Source: Oscheius dolichura
Lineage: Eukaryota > Nematoda > Chromadorea > Rhabditida > Rhabditidae
NCBI GenBank assembly: GCA_932521035.1
Contig: OW051496.1
Coordinates: forward strand, 2,232,001 to 2,296,000
DNA length: 64,000 nt
Direction: 5' to 3'
Of this stretch, positions 22,313 through 33,109 are shown in pieces. The notes under the pieces are model-generated. The model was not told the origin of the DNA. It did not search any database and saw only the letters and a program-made list of their open reading frames with translations. The translations under genes and the position numbers were made by a program. Numbering within the stretch: the stretch's first letter is position 1; each line of letters opens with the position of its first letter.

Positions 22313-23688
22313 GAAGAAAGAAGACACCGTCATCTTTCTGTGCCATTTGTTCCCTGACCGATATGGTCATTAATGTGGTGTATTTACACAGGTATACCCT
22401 ATATCTGCATTTATTTATCAATAAATGTAATTTTTTTAAATGAAGAACAGTGATAAAGAGTTATTTGTTGCTCGTTCACGTGCGCCTCTCTTAACGGTGG
22501 TCCTCGCCTGTTTTACCTTATCACACGCCTTGTTACACCCTTTTCTGTGTAGATCGCCTATTTTTATCAATTGAATAACCAAACATTCACCAAGTTTTGC
22601 AATAAACTAACCTTCTTCCTTCAAGAAAACTTCTTTGATAAAGTTCGCATCCGTTTGAAGAAATTGTTAAGAGTCCATTATTTTTGACTATTCGTCATGA
22701 AAACAAAAATGAACCAGCGTAGGATGATGTGTTTTCCTCTATGCGCGCCTTTCTCCGTCAATTTCTCACCACTTCGAATTCTCACTGTCTTTGTACTACG
22801 CTGTTACAAATGTTCGCGTTTTTTTACATAACTTTTTATTTTTGCCACTTTTCGAGCTGGTTTTGGTGTCAAAATGATCCTCTCCTAATTCTCCAGAACC
22901 GTATGTGGTTTTCAATAGGTGTTTCATATCACCCTGGCCAGCTACAGATTGCTTTATTTCGACATTTCTTGACACTAGGTGCTGTGGGGACTCGCACCAC
23001 GAAGATTTCACAGAACGCTATCGCGCATTTCCTTTTATGCGCAAAAGCTTACAGGTCAATTATCCATTTCGACCGATTTTACATGTTGAACGAAACAGCG
23101 TGTCACTCCGAAATACGAGGACCTCAGCACATAAGGAAAACGATTTCTAGGATAATTTTGGATGGGCGATCGAATGGTGTACGTTTTATCCCATGAAGCC
23201 ACCTTAAATTAAAGGTTCCCTTGTCAGAGTACAAATAAATAATCTACAACAGTTATCCATTATTCCTTGAAAATTGAAAATAAAGTCCACCCTTCTTTGA
23301 TATTTCTTATTTCACCATGTAGTAGTAGGGAATCACGTGACGTTTTGAACTCCACAAAAAGAGTTGCTCATTGTCTTTTACAGCTAACCACTTCCGGTCC
23401 ATCTTCTCTGCCTGCTTCTTATCAGTTCTTATCACTTTGGGCTGTTGGCGTTGAGACGACCACTCTCTCGCTCAAATCTCTTCCGTAAAATTATTAGCTA
23501 ACTGTAATAGTCTGCATTCTTGGATCCGGAAAAGATATACCGTAATCTTTTTGCCTTGAAACTATTGAAGCATCCAGTCTTATTATTAGCACTTATTCTT
23601 TTTTACTCAATTTCTCACCGCAGTGAAAGCTTCTGTTTTGCTTTTAGAGATTTGTTTCACCCTCCTTGACCATTAGAACCGCCTCTCT
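22313..23688. other. Intergenic region: dispersed repeat and duplicated 5' flank
   Basis: 22313-22800 shows nothing recognisable. A dispersed repeat lies at about 22803-23000. From about 23049 to 23688 the sequence matches 51908-52581 upstream of the double-kinase gene, so this is a duplicated promoter/leader region. It ends in the 5' leader cattagaaccgcctctct directly before the ATG. Confidence 0.7.
22803..23000 (+). repeat. Dispersed repeat, partner inverted at 49.05-49.25 kb
   Basis: tggttttggtgtcaaaatgatcctctcctaattctccagaaccgtatgtgg reads inverted at 49135-49205 in the LEA-like gene's intron. Similarity extends on both sides, to tacataactttttat on the left and to ctgtggggactc on the right. 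The element type is unknown. Confidence 0.75.
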
Positions 23689-26600
23689 ATGGGAACTGTT
23701 CTCTCCTCCACGAAATACACACCTGATGGTAGAGTTCTGCTTCCTCTTCTGTTAGTAATATTACTTTTAGGTGTGCCTTACCACACATTGAATGATTTTC
23801 AAGAACTAAAAAGACTAGATAGTGGAGGACACAGTACAGTTTTTAAGGGATACGATGTAACACGATTAACCAGAAGAAGACGGTGAGTATGCTAATTCAT
23901 ACAAATATCCCTTTTTAGGATGGTGGCTGTGAAAGTGTTCAACCATGTGGATGTCTATGCTGAAAGAGGAATTGAAATATTGAAAAAGGTACGCGTCTCC
24001 TCGTGTCTTTCATAAGTTTCCCATTTCAGGTCTCTCATCCAAATATTGTCGAGTTATTCGGAGTAATTTGGGATGAAAAGGACAAGGATGACCCTATAAA
24101 AAAACCAATATATACGGGATACGTGATGGAATATATGGAACTGGGCAATCTTCATAAAGGTTATCATCTTTTATTTCCATTTTAAAGGAAGTCAACAGAA
24201 ATCCACGATGTCTCCAAACAATATGATTTGAAGTTAATCGCCTTGTGGATCAATCAAATTGGCTCCGGCCTACAGTATCTACATGAAAATGGAATACTTC
24301 ACAGAGATGTCAACCCTTACAAGTAGATATTTTCTCTGTTTATTAATACTCGTTTTTAGCATACTTCTAGCAACAAGAACTCATTTAAAATTGGCCGGCT
24401 TTGGACTGGCTTGTAATATTTCTCACAAAGATACCGATGCTTCCGGGTAGACGACACTTCTTTTCCCTGTAATGTTGTTTTTCCAGTCCCATTGGCACCA
24501 TCCCCTACATGGCTCCGGAAGTAAGAACATCAAACGATTACGGTGTTCCAGCTGATGTCTATTCATTTGGAGTAACAATATGGGAAATTATACATAGGAA
24601 GTTGGCATATTTACCATGCCCCACTAATCGTATACTTCTAGACGGCCTGATTTGAATATGGGCGCGGACAGCTCAGGAAATGTTTATGTCGATCTATCTA
24701 TGGATTCGGCTTTATTGGACAAATACAAACCAAAACTGCGGAAAAGGTATTAGGTTGTTTCATAAGTGTTGTCCCTAACTTTCCCATTAACCCCCGTGCT
24801 CCAATTCTTTTTCCATTATATTCTCCATTTAGTTTTATTGTCTCTCACCAATTTTCAGTTCATTTGCCACCGTGAATTTTGGCAAGTAAAAGAAGGCGCC
24901 AAATCGAGTGGCTCGATGCCAATTTCGCTTCCAAATACTCGGATTTTGGTACCAAGTAGGCCCCTCTCAATGAGACAAATTCAACAGTACCATATTTTGC
25001 TCGGGAAGTCGTTATTTGGAGGAGTTGAAAATGGGTCCTGGGTGCTCACTATCCCAACAGCGGGATAGTCGGCAAAACAGAAATTCCACTTCCAGCTCGG
25101 ATGTCTGTAAGAAGATGTGTTCTGCACATTTTGAAGGCAAAAAGAAATATCTAGGTGTGTATCCGGTGGTAGGCGCACCATCAACTAGGTCTAGTTCCTC
25201 CAAATAACGACTTCCCGGGCTAAACTTGGCACCGTTAGACTCGTATCATCGAGAGGAGTCGATTAGTACCAAAATCGGAGTATTTGGACGCGAAATTGAC
25301 CTAGTCACCAAAGGTTTGGCCTTCTATTGCTTGCCAAAAGTCACGGTAACACGCAAGTGAGCTGAAAATTGGTGGGTAACCATAAAACTAAGCGTAGAAT
25401 ATAATGGAAAAAGAATTGGAGCACGGGGGTTTATGGGAAAGCCTGGGGCAAGACTTATCAACCAACCTAATATGCTTCTATAACATAGATTTTTCTGTCT
25501 ATTTGGTGAATCACCATAGATTTAGGAGTCCACAAGAGCGTTCAAAGAGTTCAAAGAGTGGTTTAGAACAGGTGACTTCAACTTCGTGTAATATCGACAA
25601 GGCTTTAGCAACCTTTTTGCAAAGGTTTGTAGTATCCAAGAGTTCATCCGAAAGATACTTTTTTAGGATGCTGAGTCCAACCCCCTCCGAAAGGCCGTCA
25701 ATTAAGGAAATTATTGAATTCTTTTCTGAAACAGTCCTGCCAAATTACTTGAACACGGTAGAGCTAGCATTAAAAATGAGCGCAAAATCAATTTATGGCG
25801 TTTTTTTGAATCGCCTAAAACGCAAACCAATTTTATAGTTAGTTTCCAACGTTTGAAACCTCGGGGAGTTTTCACTACGGGGTCATTTAAAAATTTAGCG
25901 AGCGAAAGCTGCCTGATTCTCACTTTAAAACTGAAATTCAGGCGCCATTGTTTATGCCAAATGGCCCCTTGGTTGCAAAACCCGACGTTGGAAACCGACT
26001 GTATTCTTTTTATACTGATGGGTATTTTTAGATATTGGTTGTGGGAAGACCGTTAAAAACTGCGGTACTTAACCAAGACGAATGGCTTCGGTTGCAAATA
26101 GAAGTACCCCAGGATATCCATCTGGAAGGAGGAGCAGTGTGTCTCAATAATGAAATGTACTTGGTCGGCGAGTATTTTCACCACAGAGGGCTGTATAAGT
26201 TGGATAAGAACAATTATAACTGGATACGCTTGGCGGATATGCAAGTGGGCCGACAATGGATTACAAACAGCTGTTTGGAATGGAATGGATCCATTTGGGT
26301 ATTTGGAGGAGAGAACGAAGAAACTGGAGAATATCTGAACAGTGTCGAACGATATGATCCAAGTGGAAACGAATGGATCACAATGCCGTATGTTCTTTTT
26401 TACACTTTGGTCTAATTGCGCTTTTTAGCGATATGACCTATCCGAGACGAGCTGCTGCTGCAACAGTCTGCAATGGGAAGATATATGTTTGTGGAGGGCG
26501 TACAGGACAGGCTGACAGACCAAATAGTGTGGAGTGTTTCGACTTGGAAAGTGGCGTATGGAATGAATTGGTCGCTTTGCCGATCCCTTTGTACGGTCAT

Positions 26601-26918
26601 TCCCTCGTTTCCTACGGCCACAAATTGATTGTCATGGGAGGATACGACGGAAGAGCATATTCTTCGACTGTTCTGGAGTTGGATCCTCTTGAAAAAAATG
26701 GGCAATGGAGGGAATTGGCGCCAATGAGCCATGGCTGTGCTTATTTCGCTGGATTAGTTCTTGACGAAGATATCTACGTAATTGGAGGACGTGATGAAGC
26801 TGGTTATACCAGCAGAGTCCAAATATTTAATAGTAATGAGTGGCGAGATGGACCTACTCTTCCCAGTGAATGTAGTCGACCATCCGCTGTCGTTATTCCT
26901 CGACGGTTATTTATATGA
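23689..26918 (+). CDS. Kinase-Kelch fusion protein, pseudokinase type, N-myristoylation signal
   Basis: ATG at 23689: MGTVLSSTKYTPD, a phase-1 intron of 42 bp, then GVPYHTLNDF and the glycine loop LDSGGHSTVFKG. MVAVKVF, SHPNIVELFG and GYVMEYMELGNLHK follow. The catalytic loop is HRDVNPYN (Lys to Asn) and the magnesium motif is GFG, so both key catalytic positions are changed. PYMAPEV, SFGVTIWEIIHRK and LSPTPSERPS complete the kinase fold. After introns holding a mariner-like MITE and another MITE, the Kelch part starts at a phase-0 acceptor with ILVVGRPLK. It runs through EMYLVGEYF, GSIWVFGGE, KIYVCGGRT, KLIVMGGYD and DIYVIGGRD to the stop at 26916-26918. MG-x-x-x-S at the N-terminus fits N-myristoylation. 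Expected role: membrane-linked scaffold or pseudokinase with a substrate-binding propeller. Confidence 0.82.
24750..25470. mobile_element. Mariner-like MITE with >200-bp inverted arms and a nested foldback
   Basis: The ends TTAGGTTGTTTCATAAGT and ACTTATCAACCAACCTAA are inverted repeats of mariner type, flanked by TA at 24748-24749 and 25471-25472. Inverted similarity continues inward for about 200 bp (to about 24960 and from about 25260). In the middle, ctcgggaagtcgttatttggagg (about 25003) pairs with cctccaaataacgacttcccggg (about 25198), suggesting a second, nested foldback. The element begins 3 bp into an intron of the kinase-Kelch gene. No transposase is evident. Confidence 0.85.
25839..26003. 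mobile_element. MITE in the kinase/Kelch junction intron
   Basis: TAGTTTCCAACG-type left end and CGTTGGAAACCGACT-type right end are inverted repeats. The interior ttttcactacggggtcattt matches, inverted, the module at 4.28-4.31 kb. Confidence 0.65.
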
Positions 26919-27492
26919 TTCTACACTATAAAATTGTCGATCTCTTTTTGGGTTTATGCTGCACTTTGATATCTTTATGTCGAAGAGGAATGCTAGTTCT
27001 TTATCAACGGATAGGATTGCAGTAAACCAGGGGTTTCCCGAAAATCAGGCAAAATACTAATCCTTCCCATTGGAAAAGAAATATACAATGAAAGTTGATG
27101 AAACCTGCCATTCATGAACATCTTTCCATTTCTAAGATCTCACCCGGATCTCAATTCTCGATATCAAAGAGCTTGTACAACAATTAGGGTACTTCATCGT
27201 ATGCTTACTGACGGCTATTTTTATTTTTAAATTTCAGATATTGGAGTCTTTAGATCATTCGGCCGGAGACGACTTACGGTGTCCGGATGCCCACTGAAAA
27301 CGATTGGATAAATTTCTAAACAAAGAAATGCCCTACTCTGTTGGCATACGATGAAGTTTTGTGTTTTGAGGGGATCAGAAAATTGCCACCATCCGTTCAT
27401 AACCCAAAAATAGGCGGGTTTGTTCGCTTCGAGGTTGTTACTGTCTAAATTTTCATATCCTTCTTCCCTTTTGATGACTAGTACTCACCTAC
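26919..27492. other. Intergenic, with a MITE remnant
   Basis: 27004-27090 (caacggatagg...cttcccattggaaaagaa) resembles the element at 46.08-46.21 kb, shortened and diverged. No exon is recognised. Confidence 0.5.
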
Positions 27493-27723
27493 TGTAAACC
27501 GATTAAATACCACGGGAGATCCATCCAACCACTTGCAACTTGTGATATTATTGCTGGTGCACCACAAACCAATGAAGAGGGTATAATTCGGCCGGGTAGT
27601 TTGAATATACAGTTGGATGATAAAGTCTTGGTCAGCTTGATCCATAATAATAGGCAGGGTAGAGCGTTCCCGGGCACAGAATGCCACTGACTCGTTGAAT
27701 GTCCGAAGCTGATTCGGATCGAA
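27493..27723 (-). pseudogene. C-type lectin-like domain exon, fragment
   Basis: A single minus-strand exon between a ttccag acceptor and a gtaggtgag donor encodes FNESVAFCARERSTLPII, QADQDFI, YTLFIGLWC and CKWLDGSPVVFNRF. That is the first half of a C-type lectin-like domain as found in nematode clec proteins (Cys, E-x-S-x-L-P, F-I-G-L, W-x-D-G-S). I find no signal-peptide exon and no second half with the terminal Cys pair nearby, so it is a fragment or an incompletely resolved gene next to the LINE insertion. Confidence 0.6.
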
Positions 27724-28130
27724 CTGGAAGATAAAAGATTAGCCCGCTTTACTGAACAATAATTGATCATTTTATTGTAAGTTCATGGCCCCGCTTCCTC
27801 AGCTCCGGAAGGATATTTCACCTCGGCCCCCACAAACAAAATTCATGTCTAACGGTAGTGCATAGAGTGTTCTACTTACTCCAAAAGTCAGAATTGAAAT
27901 GGCGCCACGGGATAAAAAGTGAGAAAGTTTTTTAAAAATAAAACATTTTTTCTTCCATTAATCTCCCTTCGTGCGGTTGTGTCAATTTTCTCTGCTGCTT
28001 TTGCTGAAGAGTAGGTAACAACTAAATAACGCGTAGGAAGAAGAAAGAAGACTAAACCGGCGACAGTCCTGTGACGAAAGGACGGCTGTAGATACAATTC
28101 GTCAAAACGCGCAGAGGAGAACAACCTTTG

Positions 28131-31100
28131 ATGAGAAGCGCAACTTTAAATGTTGGAGCGGTCAACAGAAGAGAACTGGAAATTTTGGATATGATGATGA
28201 GAAGGAAAATCGATATAATATGTTTACAAGAAACGAGGAAAGTGGGAGAAGAATCCGCGACTATCAATGGATATGAGATGATCTACAAAGGGAAAAACAA
28301 GAATAGAGGTGGAGTGGCTATTATGATGGCACCCTGGCTGATAGACTATGTAAGAAGCGTGGTAAGAATAGGAGATAGAATGATAGAGGTAAATATACAA
28401 CAAGAAGAAAAAGAGATGTGTGTGATATGTGTGTATGCGCCGCAAAGTGGACTTCCGGTGGAAGAAAAGGAAGGATTTTACGAACAGCTGGAGGATGCAA
28501 TAATAAAGGTGGCACATAACTCAACTCTAATTGTGGCTGGAGATTTCAATGGACATGTAGGTAGAAGAGAGAAAGGAGGAACGTCGTATGGGAGACACGG
28601 ATACGGAAAGACGAACGAAGACGGACAACGATTGATAGAAATGGCGGAGAGACACGATCTCGTAATAATGAACACTATGTTTAAGAAGAAGAAGAACAAA
28701 CTGGTAACATATTACTCTGGAGGAAGTATAAGCAAAATTGATTATATGCTAATGAGAAGATCTGAAAGAAAGAAAGTGACAGACACGAAAGTTCTACCAT
28801 TCGAAGCTGTAGCTCTCCAACATAGACCGCTGGTGATTGATATGAATATGAAAATGGATATAAATGACAACAAGAAAATAGAGATTACCCCTAAAGTGAG
28901 ATGGTTCAGATTGGACGATAAGAAAATAAGAGATGAATATGGCAAAAAAGTGGCGGAAAAAATTTGGAAGAAAGCTGATCCCACAGACAGAGAGAAGACG
29001 ATAGACCAATGTTGGAATGAGGCATGTAAAATAATAGTAGAAGAGGCGGAAGAAATATTAGGTCAATCCAAAAGAAAGAAGAACAGCAGAACAGAAAGCT
29101 GGTTTTGGAGAGATGAAAAAGTTCAAAAGGCCCTAAAAGAGAAGAAAGAAGCATTCCGGGACGCGAAGAAAAGAAAGGATGAAATAACAACCAAAAAGTA
29201 CAAAAAAGCAAAGAAAGAAGCGTGGAAAGCCGTCTGGAAAGCAAAGTTTGAAGCATATGAAAAATTATACGAAAAACTAGAGAAAGGAGAAGGAGAGAAA
29301 GAAATATACCGAATGACGAAACAAATGAGAGAAATGACTAAGGATATTGAAAACTGTAAACTAGTGATGGACGAAAGAGGAAAAGTGCTGACAAAGAAAA
29401 AAGAAGTAATGACCAGATGGACAGAATACTTCGAAAATCTGTACTATGTAGAACAGGAAACCGAGAAGAAGGAAGAAAATTATAAAGTAGCTGGTCCGGT
29501 CCAGAAATGGACAATGAGTGAACTGGAAAACGAGATGAAAGGAATGAAAAGTAAAAAGGCTCCAGGCCCTGATGGAATTCCGATAGAAGGGTGGAAAGCA
29601 CAAGGCGAAAGAGGAGTAGAATGGCTAGCCAACATGTTCAATAGAATAATGACGGAAGAAAAGATGCCGAGACAATGGAGAATGAGTGAAATAGTACCAC
29701 TGTTCAAAGGAAAAGGTGACGTCAGAGATTGTGCAAATTATCGAGGGATAAAGTTACTGCCACATTCATTCAAACTGTACGAGATAATGCTGAACAAAAG
29801 ACTGAGGGATATTGTTGAATTACATCCAGCTCAACAAGGTTTTGTAAAAGGAAGTTCCACGGCTGATCCCATGTTTGCCGTTAGAATGATGAATGAAAGA
29901 TCCAGAGAGTTTGATAGACCGATGGAGATGATATTACTGGATCTAGAGAAGGCATACGATAGAACCCCAAGACCACAAATATGGAAAGCTCTGAGAAAGC
30001 GTGGAGTCCCCGAGAATTACGTACGATTGGTTGCTGATACGTATGAAAAGGCTACTACGACAGTGAGAACAGTATATGGAAACGGAAAAGAATTCAAGAT
30101 AGAGACGGGAGTACATCAAGGAAGTGCCATGTCCCCCCTACTGTTCATAACAACGCTAGATGTAGTATTAGAAGAAGTTATAGAAGAAGCGCCTAGAAAC
30201 TTACTGTACGCTGATGATATACTGCTGATGGGAGAAGACCCAAAAGAACTGGAGGATAGACTATGGAGAGTACAAGAAAAGTTGGAGAAAGCAGGTCTGA
30301 AACTGAATCCAAAGAAGTCGGAAAGATTGACGAAAAACAAAGATGGGGAAATAAGGGACATAAATGGGCCTCAAGCCGGACTGGAGCACCGTGAGGCCGT
30401 ACGCTCTACTGGATGCCAAATCCGGACAAGCCAGATACTTCTACCAACAGGAGCAGCAACAACGTCGGCTGTTATGGATTCGGACTCCCTCTCCCCGTCG
30501 ACTTGGCCCCCCTGGAGAGTACCGGTCTATTATCTCGACATCCCGCTATAGCAGTTCAAGAACTAGCGTCAGCACCAAGGGACAAGAGTACTTTCCTGAC
30601 CCTGTGAAAAAGGGAGACATCAAAAAATACATGTGATAAACAGGAAATAAATATTGTAAAAAAATGGCAAATTGATCAAATCAGTAGATCAAGTAAAATA
30701 CCTGGGCATGATAGTCAACGCTGAAGGATCAATAGAAATAGACGTGAAAGCCAAAATAAGAAAAGGATGGTACAAGTTCAGAGCATGTAAGGAAATGATC
30801 CTAGACAGAAGAGCTCCACTGAAAGTAAGAGGAACAATCTACCGAAACATAGTAAGGCCGACAATGACTTATGGAGGAGAGTTTTGGGCACATACTCAAA
30901 AGCAAGAAAGGTGGCTAAATACGAACGAGATGAGAATGATTAGGTGGGCGTGTGGTGCCCAAATCAGCGATAAAATCCCCAACAGACAACTAAGAGCATC
31001 AATCCAAGTAACCAAGATAAGTGAAAAACTCAAGGAGAAACGGCTGAGATGGTACGGGCATGCATACAGACGAGAATCAAATCATATCAGCAAGAAAATG

Positions 31101-31259
31101 TTGAATCTGAAAGAGGAAGGAAAAAGACCAAGAGGACGACCAGCGATGAGATGGAAAGAAGTGTTGAGAAAGGATATGCAAAGTTGCCGACTCAATACGA
31201 GGATTGCAAAAGACAGAGAAGAATGGAGAAGAAGAAGCGCACACCCTGACCTTGTATAA
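28131..31259 (+). pseudogene. RTE endonuclease-reverse transcriptase, interrupted
   Basis: The endonuclease domain shows RSATLNVGAVNRRELEIL, IICLQETRK, VAGDFNGHVG and SKIDYMLM. The reverse transcriptase shows KKAPGPDGIPIEGWK, FKGKGDVRDCANYRGI, HPAQQGFVKGSS, LLDLEKAYDR, GVHQGSAMSPLLF and the catalytic LLYADDILLM. After LNPKKSE and RDINGP the frame enters the insertion and stops at 30549. The authentic C-terminus resumes at about 30668 (IKSVDQVKYLGMIV) and ends with RLRWYGHAYR and GRPAMRWKEVLRKD at 31257. Apart from the insertion I see no stop, so the copy was probably active recently. Hydrophobic frames on the opposite strand are composition artefacts. Confidence 0.85.
30368..30661 (+). mobile_element. 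SINE-like retroposon inserted in the RTE coding region
   Basis: The 294-bp block starts GGCCTCAAGCCGG, can form a GGCCTCA/TGAGGCC hairpin at its 5' end, and finishes aggaaataaatattgtaaaaa. It is flanked by AAATGG at 30362-30367 and 30662-30667, a target-site duplication. Removing the block plus one AAATGG joins the LINE reading frame without loss. A second copy lies on the minus strand at about 50560-50808. No Pol III boxes are obvious, so the parent RNA is unknown. Confidence 0.85.
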
Positions 31260-31428
31260 CAAGACAAAATGGGTATAATAAATGTAAATGTAAAAATGTA
31301 AAAAAAAAAAGATTTTGTTAAAAATGGAAAATTCGAATTCAAATTTTCAATCAAGCGCGCGTAACTTTTTCCTCTAATGAACTTCAGAATCCTCCTTGGT
31401 ATCTGCTGAAAGAGCAGCAAATTCTCTA

Positions 31429-32454
31429 TCAGCCGGTATCAAACAAATTGGAAAAATAGTACCTTGGAAAAGGTGCGGACACCAGAGACAGACTTTTACT
31501 ACATATCGTTCCCTTATAACATTTGCAGGTATCAGGATTCAGTGTGTAGCCGGAGAGCAGACAACGACCAGCTGAAACAAATATATTGTGGAGCATTATT
31601 CAGCTACTTACTGGGGCATGGCCCATTCGGCTCGGCAGTAGTGGTAAGAGCAGGCTCCGTTGTTCCACATAGGGTTGTTGGCTGATACGGCAAGTCGGGG
31701 CTGTCGGGTCCGGGACCAATTTGGCAGACGAAGGGCCTTTCCGAGTTGCAAATCTCCTTCCTGAGTGTTTATCATTGACTAACAGTTGTAGAAGAGACCC
31801 CTACGTCCACATGCTGTCGTTAAAGGAACTATCAGGGACCTTATTTGGTTACGGTAGGCGCGCGATCGAAATTGCATGAATTCGTAATATTTTTACGGAA
31901 TATGTCACCATAGACGTTCAGAAAATGTCAAAAAATGGAAAAAAAATTCAACAATCCGTGTTCCACCAAAGCGCGCCAAAGGTGGAGGACGCTAGTTAGT
32001 TCAGTCGCTGCGGGACCCGCTACCGGAAAAAAAGGTCCCTGACAGTCCCTTTAAACCTGGCAGTTGTACATTGATTGGCCCCAGGATCGGCAGGCTGCCC
32101 AGCTGCCCAGTTCTGATACGCGGAATTGTCTCCATTGATCCAAGACCATTGTGTGGAGAGTAGAAGATTCAGCCCGATCCAATAGCTAGGCGAAGTCGAC
32201 GTGGCCGCAGCATTCCAGAAATGTAGGAATTTTCATAAGCATTAGAGACGGAGACTAGGCTTCCTCCCATGGACCTTTCGGCCAAAAGAAAGCTAGCCGG
32301 TTGGGGGACATATTTGTAACATCTGGAATGAACAGTTTGCAACATAAATGAGGAAGACTTACTTGTTAAAGACCCCTTCATAGATTGTTCCAGCTGGACA
32401 GGCCGCGAGTGCTGAAGAGGCGAGGAAGAGGAGAACAAGAGCCTTGGCTACCAT
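31429..32454 (-). pseudogene. Secreted C-type lectin (clec-like) gene with a frame break
   Basis: ATG at 32454 gives a clear signal peptide, MVAKALVLLFLASSALA, then CPAGTIYEG. After a 40-bp intron: CYKYVPQPASF, GGSLVSVSNAYENSYIS. The following NAAATSTSPSYWIGLN, QWSWINGDNSAYQNW and AAGQPADPGANQC are in another frame, so one base seems lost near 32230. A further exon gives EICNSERPFVCQ, the end of the lectin domain, then a Pro/Thr-rich linker. A 40-bp intron leads to a Cys-rich tail (CLLSGYTLNPDTCKC). Secreted lectins bind glycans, and in nematodes many respond to microbes (established). A TTAA MITE lies 2 bp into one intron. The frame break could be real or an assembly error. Confidence 0.72.
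31824..32050. mobile_element. TTAA-flanked MITE, copy 2 (227 bp)
   Basis: Ends AGGAACTATCAGGGACC and GGTCCCTGACAGTCCCT, flanked by TTAA at 31820-31823 and 32051-32054. It lies in the lectin gene's intron; on the minus strand the right-hand TTAA starts at intron position +3, directly after the donor gt. Confidence 0.85.
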
Positions 32455-33109
32455 CGTGTGTCGACAGAAAATGATAACCACGAGGAGAATTTTATAGGAA
32501 ACCTTATCACAAAATTGTAAGGGACAACGCCTTTCTGGTAAGGAATCGGGTAATCAAGGGAAGCCTATGTTCTCTCTCTCGGGCCTGTGATCTTCACTTT
32601 ACCCCCTGACTGTATGGCTACAATGACATTTTGATCTCCAATAAAGTCATTTTCTCGTGGTTGATACGCACCGACGCCCACTTACCAAAATGAGTGTATT
32701 GTGATAAAACCCCTGTCACGTCTTATTACCATTTTTAGAAAATTCCACAGTCATGATTTCCTGTTAGCCACGGTCCAATTTATGGGTGAGAATTGCAAAT
32801 CCTTGGGAGACAACCTGGTTTCTAGCTCGACAGCCAAAAAGGATGTCTTTCATCTTTCCATTGGAAATACTCCTCTTCTTTTCTGCTGTCCCATTCAACA
32901 TTTCAGTCGTTGTTACACAGCTGATCGATGTGTTTACTCGCGGACGATGGCCATTCTCCCGTCGAATTTCTCACCCTTTTCATGGTGAGAAATTACAGAT
33001 GTCTAGTTTCTTCCTTTAAACCTTTTCACATTCTTAGACTCGTTCTTGTTGTTTCTCCCTTTTAGTTTCTCGTAGTACCGGCGTTGCTGGTTATTAGCGG
33101 CTATCCCTA
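32455..33109. other. Divergent region between lectin (-) and kinase-Kelch gene (+)
   Basis: No exon is recognised. Presumably it holds both 5' regions. Open frames at 32.70-33.02 kb show no motif. Confidence 0.45.

Larger units (their letters stand above)
28000..31317 (+). mobile_element. RTE-type non-LTR retrotransposon, near full length, with one insertion
   Basis: One long open frame begins at 28131 and the element ends in an adenine-rich tail (aatgtaaatgtaaaaatg plus A-run to about 31317). The order apurinic-type endonuclease then reverse transcriptase, the lack of a separate ORF1 and the short repeat-like tail fit the RTE clade. The 5' boundary is uncertain; 28055-28085 can form a hairpin (acagtcct/aggacggctgt). 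I could not define target duplications. The coding region is split by a 294-bp retroposon at 30368. Confidence 0.75.

Noticed and set aside
23728..23772. Apparent N-terminal transmembrane segment (LLPLLLVILLLG) in the kinase-Kelch proteins
   Set aside because: It is a 42-bp GT-AG intron that happens to be open. The paralog at 33.1 kb has a different, non-hydrophobic sequence there, and removing it joins YTPDG to VPYH in every copy.
28224..29707. Hydrophobic membrane-protein-like frames on the minus strand
   Set aside because: They are antisense to the Lys/Glu-rich RTE reading frame; purine-rich coding strands give Phe/Leu/Ser-rich shadows.
30366..30549. C-terminal extension of the RTE protein beyond RDING
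   Set aside because: It is translation into the inserted retroposon; the true C-terminus resumes after the duplicated AAATGG.
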